Part shown: positions 62,014-64,000 of the stretch, piece by piece
Position numbering within the stretch: position 1 is the first letter of the stretch
Layout of the letters: every line of letters begins with the position of its first letter
From: Ruminococcus flavefaciens
GTDB taxonomy: Bacteria; Bacillota; Clostridia; Oscillospirales; Ruminococcaceae
Direction: 5' to 3'
NCBI RefSeq assembly: GCF_900116855.1
Contig: NZ_UETD01000010.1
Location: 1 to 64,000 of the forward strand
DNA: 64,000 nt
Notes under the pieces: generated by a model
The model's input: only the letters and a program-made list of their open reading frames with translations
What the model was told of the DNA's origin: nothing
Databases searched by the model: none
Position numbers and translations under genes: made by a program

Positions 62014-64000
62014 TTACTGCTGTTCTTCGCCGCTGCCCTCGCCGCCTTCTACGGGCTGTTCGGGCTGCTGGGGAGGATCAGTCGGAGGAGGATCCGTCGG
62101 AGGAGGATCCGTAGGTGCGGGAGCCGCTGTTGTAGGAGCCTGTGTTACGGGCTCTGCTGTTGTAGCAGGTGCTTCTGTTACCTGAGGAGCTGCTGTAGCA
62201 TACTGCTGAGCGTTAGCATTCTCGGAAACATAGAATACAGTGAGCTTCTTGCCCTCCTTGTTGCTGAACAGTGTGTTCGGCGAAACTACCTTGCCGTCCA
62301 CCTGAAGCTCTACGACTGTGTTTGCCTTGCCGTAGGAGCTCTTGGATTCGATGAACTGATAGTTGAAGTCGGTTATTCCTGCCTTGTCAAGGGCGTTCTT
62401 GTACTGATCCACGGTCATTCCCGCGAAATCGGGGATATAAGCGGATTCCTTGCCCTTACTGACCTTGACCTTGATGACCTGTCCCTGAGATACCATTTCG
62501 CCCTCGGGAACAGCCTGCTCGAAGATCATGTCGTTCTCGTAATCGTTATTGTACTCATATTCCGCGTCAAGCACGAAATAATCCTTCCATTTTTCCTTGA
62601 CTACCTCATAGAAGCGTCCCACAAGCTTTGGCATTTCGGTGTCAGCAGCCTTTGTAGCCTCAGCGTCGTCAACTACGTTGGAGCTGATGGAGGAGCGTCT
62701 TGTTCTCACGGATGAGGTCTCATCCTTTGGCGGTGTGAGTATGCTTATGAGTATTACGGAAAGGGTCAGGAGTATGGCGAGGAGCAGGAGTCCGATGATT
62801 ATGGGAACCTTTATCCTGTCAACTGTGTTGACCTTTTCGTATTTATAGCTGTCGTCACGTCTGGGCTTTTTGTAGGAAGCCGCGCTGCGCTGGTGGATAA
62901 CTTCCTGAGGCTGCTCATAGCTCTGCTGCTCGTGCTGATATGCACTCTGCTGATATACGGGCGCCTCGGGAGCGGCTGACGGAGTTTCCGAGGGGATACC
63001 GCTGTCGAGAAGAACTGTGCTGTCCATGTCCTCCTCATCCTCTGCGGGCTGCTCGAATAGTCTTGTTACCAGCTCTGTGATGGTCTGTATACGGTCTCTG
63101 CCATTGAGGTTCATACCCTCCATGATGACTCTGGAAACGTGGCGCGGAATGCGCGAATCCAGCATATGAGGCTCGTGGAGGTCGTCGTGCTTCTGTCGGC
63201 TTACGGAGTCAACGGGCATACAGCCTGTGAGTGCGCGGTAGAGAAGGGCGCAGACACCGTAAACGTCTGTCCATGAGCCCTGACGGCTGCTGCTGTTGGC
63301 AGAATACTGCTCGGGAGCGGCATAGCCCTTGAAGAGCTCATATTCAAGACCTGCGTTGGCTGTTCTCACAGCGGATACGCAGAAGCCTGAGAGCTTCAGC
63401 TCGCCCTTGTCGGTGATATAGACCGTATCGGGGCTGATGGCACGGTGTATGATACCTGCGTTGTGCAGGATACCTATAGTCGTGAAAAGGGGCGGGAATA
63501 TCTTGGAGACCTGTTCCCAGCTCAGCTCTCCTGCATTTTCCTTGAGATAATCCAGCATTTTCACGCCTTCGATGTATTCAAAAATGGTGTAGGTGGTATT
63601 GTTCTCGGCGAACATATCGAGTACAGGCGGTATATTTGAGTTATTGCGCAGTCTTGCCAGAGACTTGTTGAGCTCTGTATACTCAGCCATGAAAGCCTTG
63701 TACTTTGCAAGGTTGTTGTAGTTAACGCTGATAATAGCCTTGCCCTTTACTCTTGTGCAGAGGTTTATGGGCATATATTCTCTGATAAGTACCTTTTTGC
63801 CTGTGGTCGTATCACAGCCGATGTATGTGGCGCCTTCGCCGTTATATTCCAGAAGAATACCGCAGAGGTACTTGCTGTGGAGTATAGTACCGGGTGGGAC
63901 GTACATGGGGTCATATGAAGCAGTTTCAACGTATCCGCATGACGGGCAAACATGAAGCTCCTGTCCGTATGGTTCCATGCATTTAAAGCAATATTTACTG
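62014..64000 (-). CDS. PASTA-type protein kinase-like protein, probably inactive (partial)
   Basis: The frame stays open through the window edge. Including in-window codons before Met 63978 it starts YCFKCMEPYG...CPSCGY, a zinc ribbon. The kinase-like domain (about 30-310, counting from Met 63978) keeps the APE motif (221-223) but reads VLIREY instead of VAIKE, HRAISPDT instead of HRD....N, and LSGF instead of DFG. A transmembrane helix (391-414), two PASTA-like domains (about 447-508, 509-587) and a Pro/Thr-rich tail follow. It looks like a sensor without kinase activity. A terminator lies downstream. Confidence 0.85.
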   Translation of the reverse strand, partial: SKYCFKCMEPYGQELHVCPSCGYVETASYDPMYVPPGTILHSKYLCGILLEYNGEGATYIGCDTTTGKKVLIREYMPINLCTRVKGKAIISVNYNNLAKYKAFMAEYTELNKSLARLRNNSNIPPVLDMFAENNTTYTIFEYIEGVKMLDYLKENAGELSWEQVSKIFPPLFTTIGILHNAGIIHRAISPDTVYITDKGELKLSGFCVSAVRTANAGLEYELFKGYAAPEQYSANSSSRQGSWTDVYGVCALLYRALTGCMPVDSVSRQKHDDLHEPHMLDSRIPRHVSRVIMEGMNLNGRDRIQTITELVTRLFEQPAEDEEDMDSTVLLDSGIPSETPSAAPEAPVYQQSAYQHEQQSYEQPQEVIHQRSAASYKKPRRDDSYKYEKVNTVDRIKVPIIIGLLLLAILLTLSVILISILTPPKDETSSVRTRRSSISSNVVDDAEATKAADTEMPKLVGRFYEVVKEKWKDYFVLDAEYEYNNDYENDMIFEQAVPEGEMVSQGQVIKVKVSKGKESAYIPDFAGMTVDQYKNALDKAGITDFNYQFIESKSSYGKANTVVELQVDGKVVSPNTLFSNKEGKKLTVFYVSENANAQQYATAAPQVTEAPATTAEPVTQAPTTAAPAPTDPPPTDPPPTDPPQQPEQPVEGGEGSGEEQQ

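Overview
The window looks like a chromosomal segment of a Ruminococcus-type Firmicute (Oscillospiraceae). The evidence is strong AGGAGG ribosome binding sites, type I dockerins on several secreted proteins, BspA-like leucine-rich proteins with very long threonine tracts, a dipicolinate synthase pair, a clostridial single-chain PurL, and codon use near 50% GC. No phage, IS transposase, CRISPR array or tRNA gene was recognised.

Layout. 1-3.6 kb: the 3' end of 23S rRNA, 5S rRNA and two paralogous DUF6056-like membrane proteins. 3.6-9.7 kb (minus strand): dpaA-dpaB, ilvE, a 43-residue membrane peptide, then alr followed by two lipoproteins carrying a SecD P1-like domain and a TatD-associated radical SAM protein. 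9.8-17.2 kb (plus): a YpsA-like SLOG protein, a motif-rich 540-base non-coding gap, an LCP-like protein, tatD, a PP2C phosphatase, a GNAT protein, and serC-serA. 17.3-19.8 kb (minus): four tandem DUF2975 membrane paralogues plus an XRE regulator, behind a near-consensus promoter and an 18-bp palindrome. 20-31 kb: a beta-CASP nuclease, cca, pflA, asnB, a degenerate receiver/GGDEF-like protein, two lipoproteins (one ending in a toxin-like H-x3-H domain), an HPr-like protein without the catalytic His, and mtaB. 31-43 kb: purL, a dockerin LRR protein, glgA, a flavoprotein, a HAD phosphatase and trkA-trkH behind a structured leader. 43-48 kb: two more LRR/Thr-rich/dockerin proteins, one of 1202 residues with six Ig-like modules. 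48-53 kb: rpsL-rpsG-fusA-tuf. 53-64 kb: an ABC exporter, a dockerin pectate lyase, a glutathione peroxidase, a 1082-residue Cthe_2159-like beta-helix protein behind 11-bp direct repeats, and a PASTA-type kinase-like protein whose catalytic residues are all replaced. That last gene runs off the window.

How the parts fit. Housekeeping (translation, serine, purine, glycogen, potassium) is interleaved with a secreted plant-polysaccharide and adhesion set: pectate lyase with CBM6-like module and dockerin, a pectin-binding-like beta-helix protein with an N-terminal dockerin, and three LRR/dockerin proteins. These are probably attached to a scaffold encoded elsewhere; no cohesin is visible here. Short palindromic and AT-rich repeat modules recur in at least seven intergenic gaps.

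Best leads for something undescribed: the trkA leader RNA with a repeated motif, the DUF2975 quartet with its palindrome, the SecD-P1 lipoproteins, the catalytically dead PASTA kinase, the His-less HPr, and the AT-rich LRR core spliced between ordinary-GC ends.
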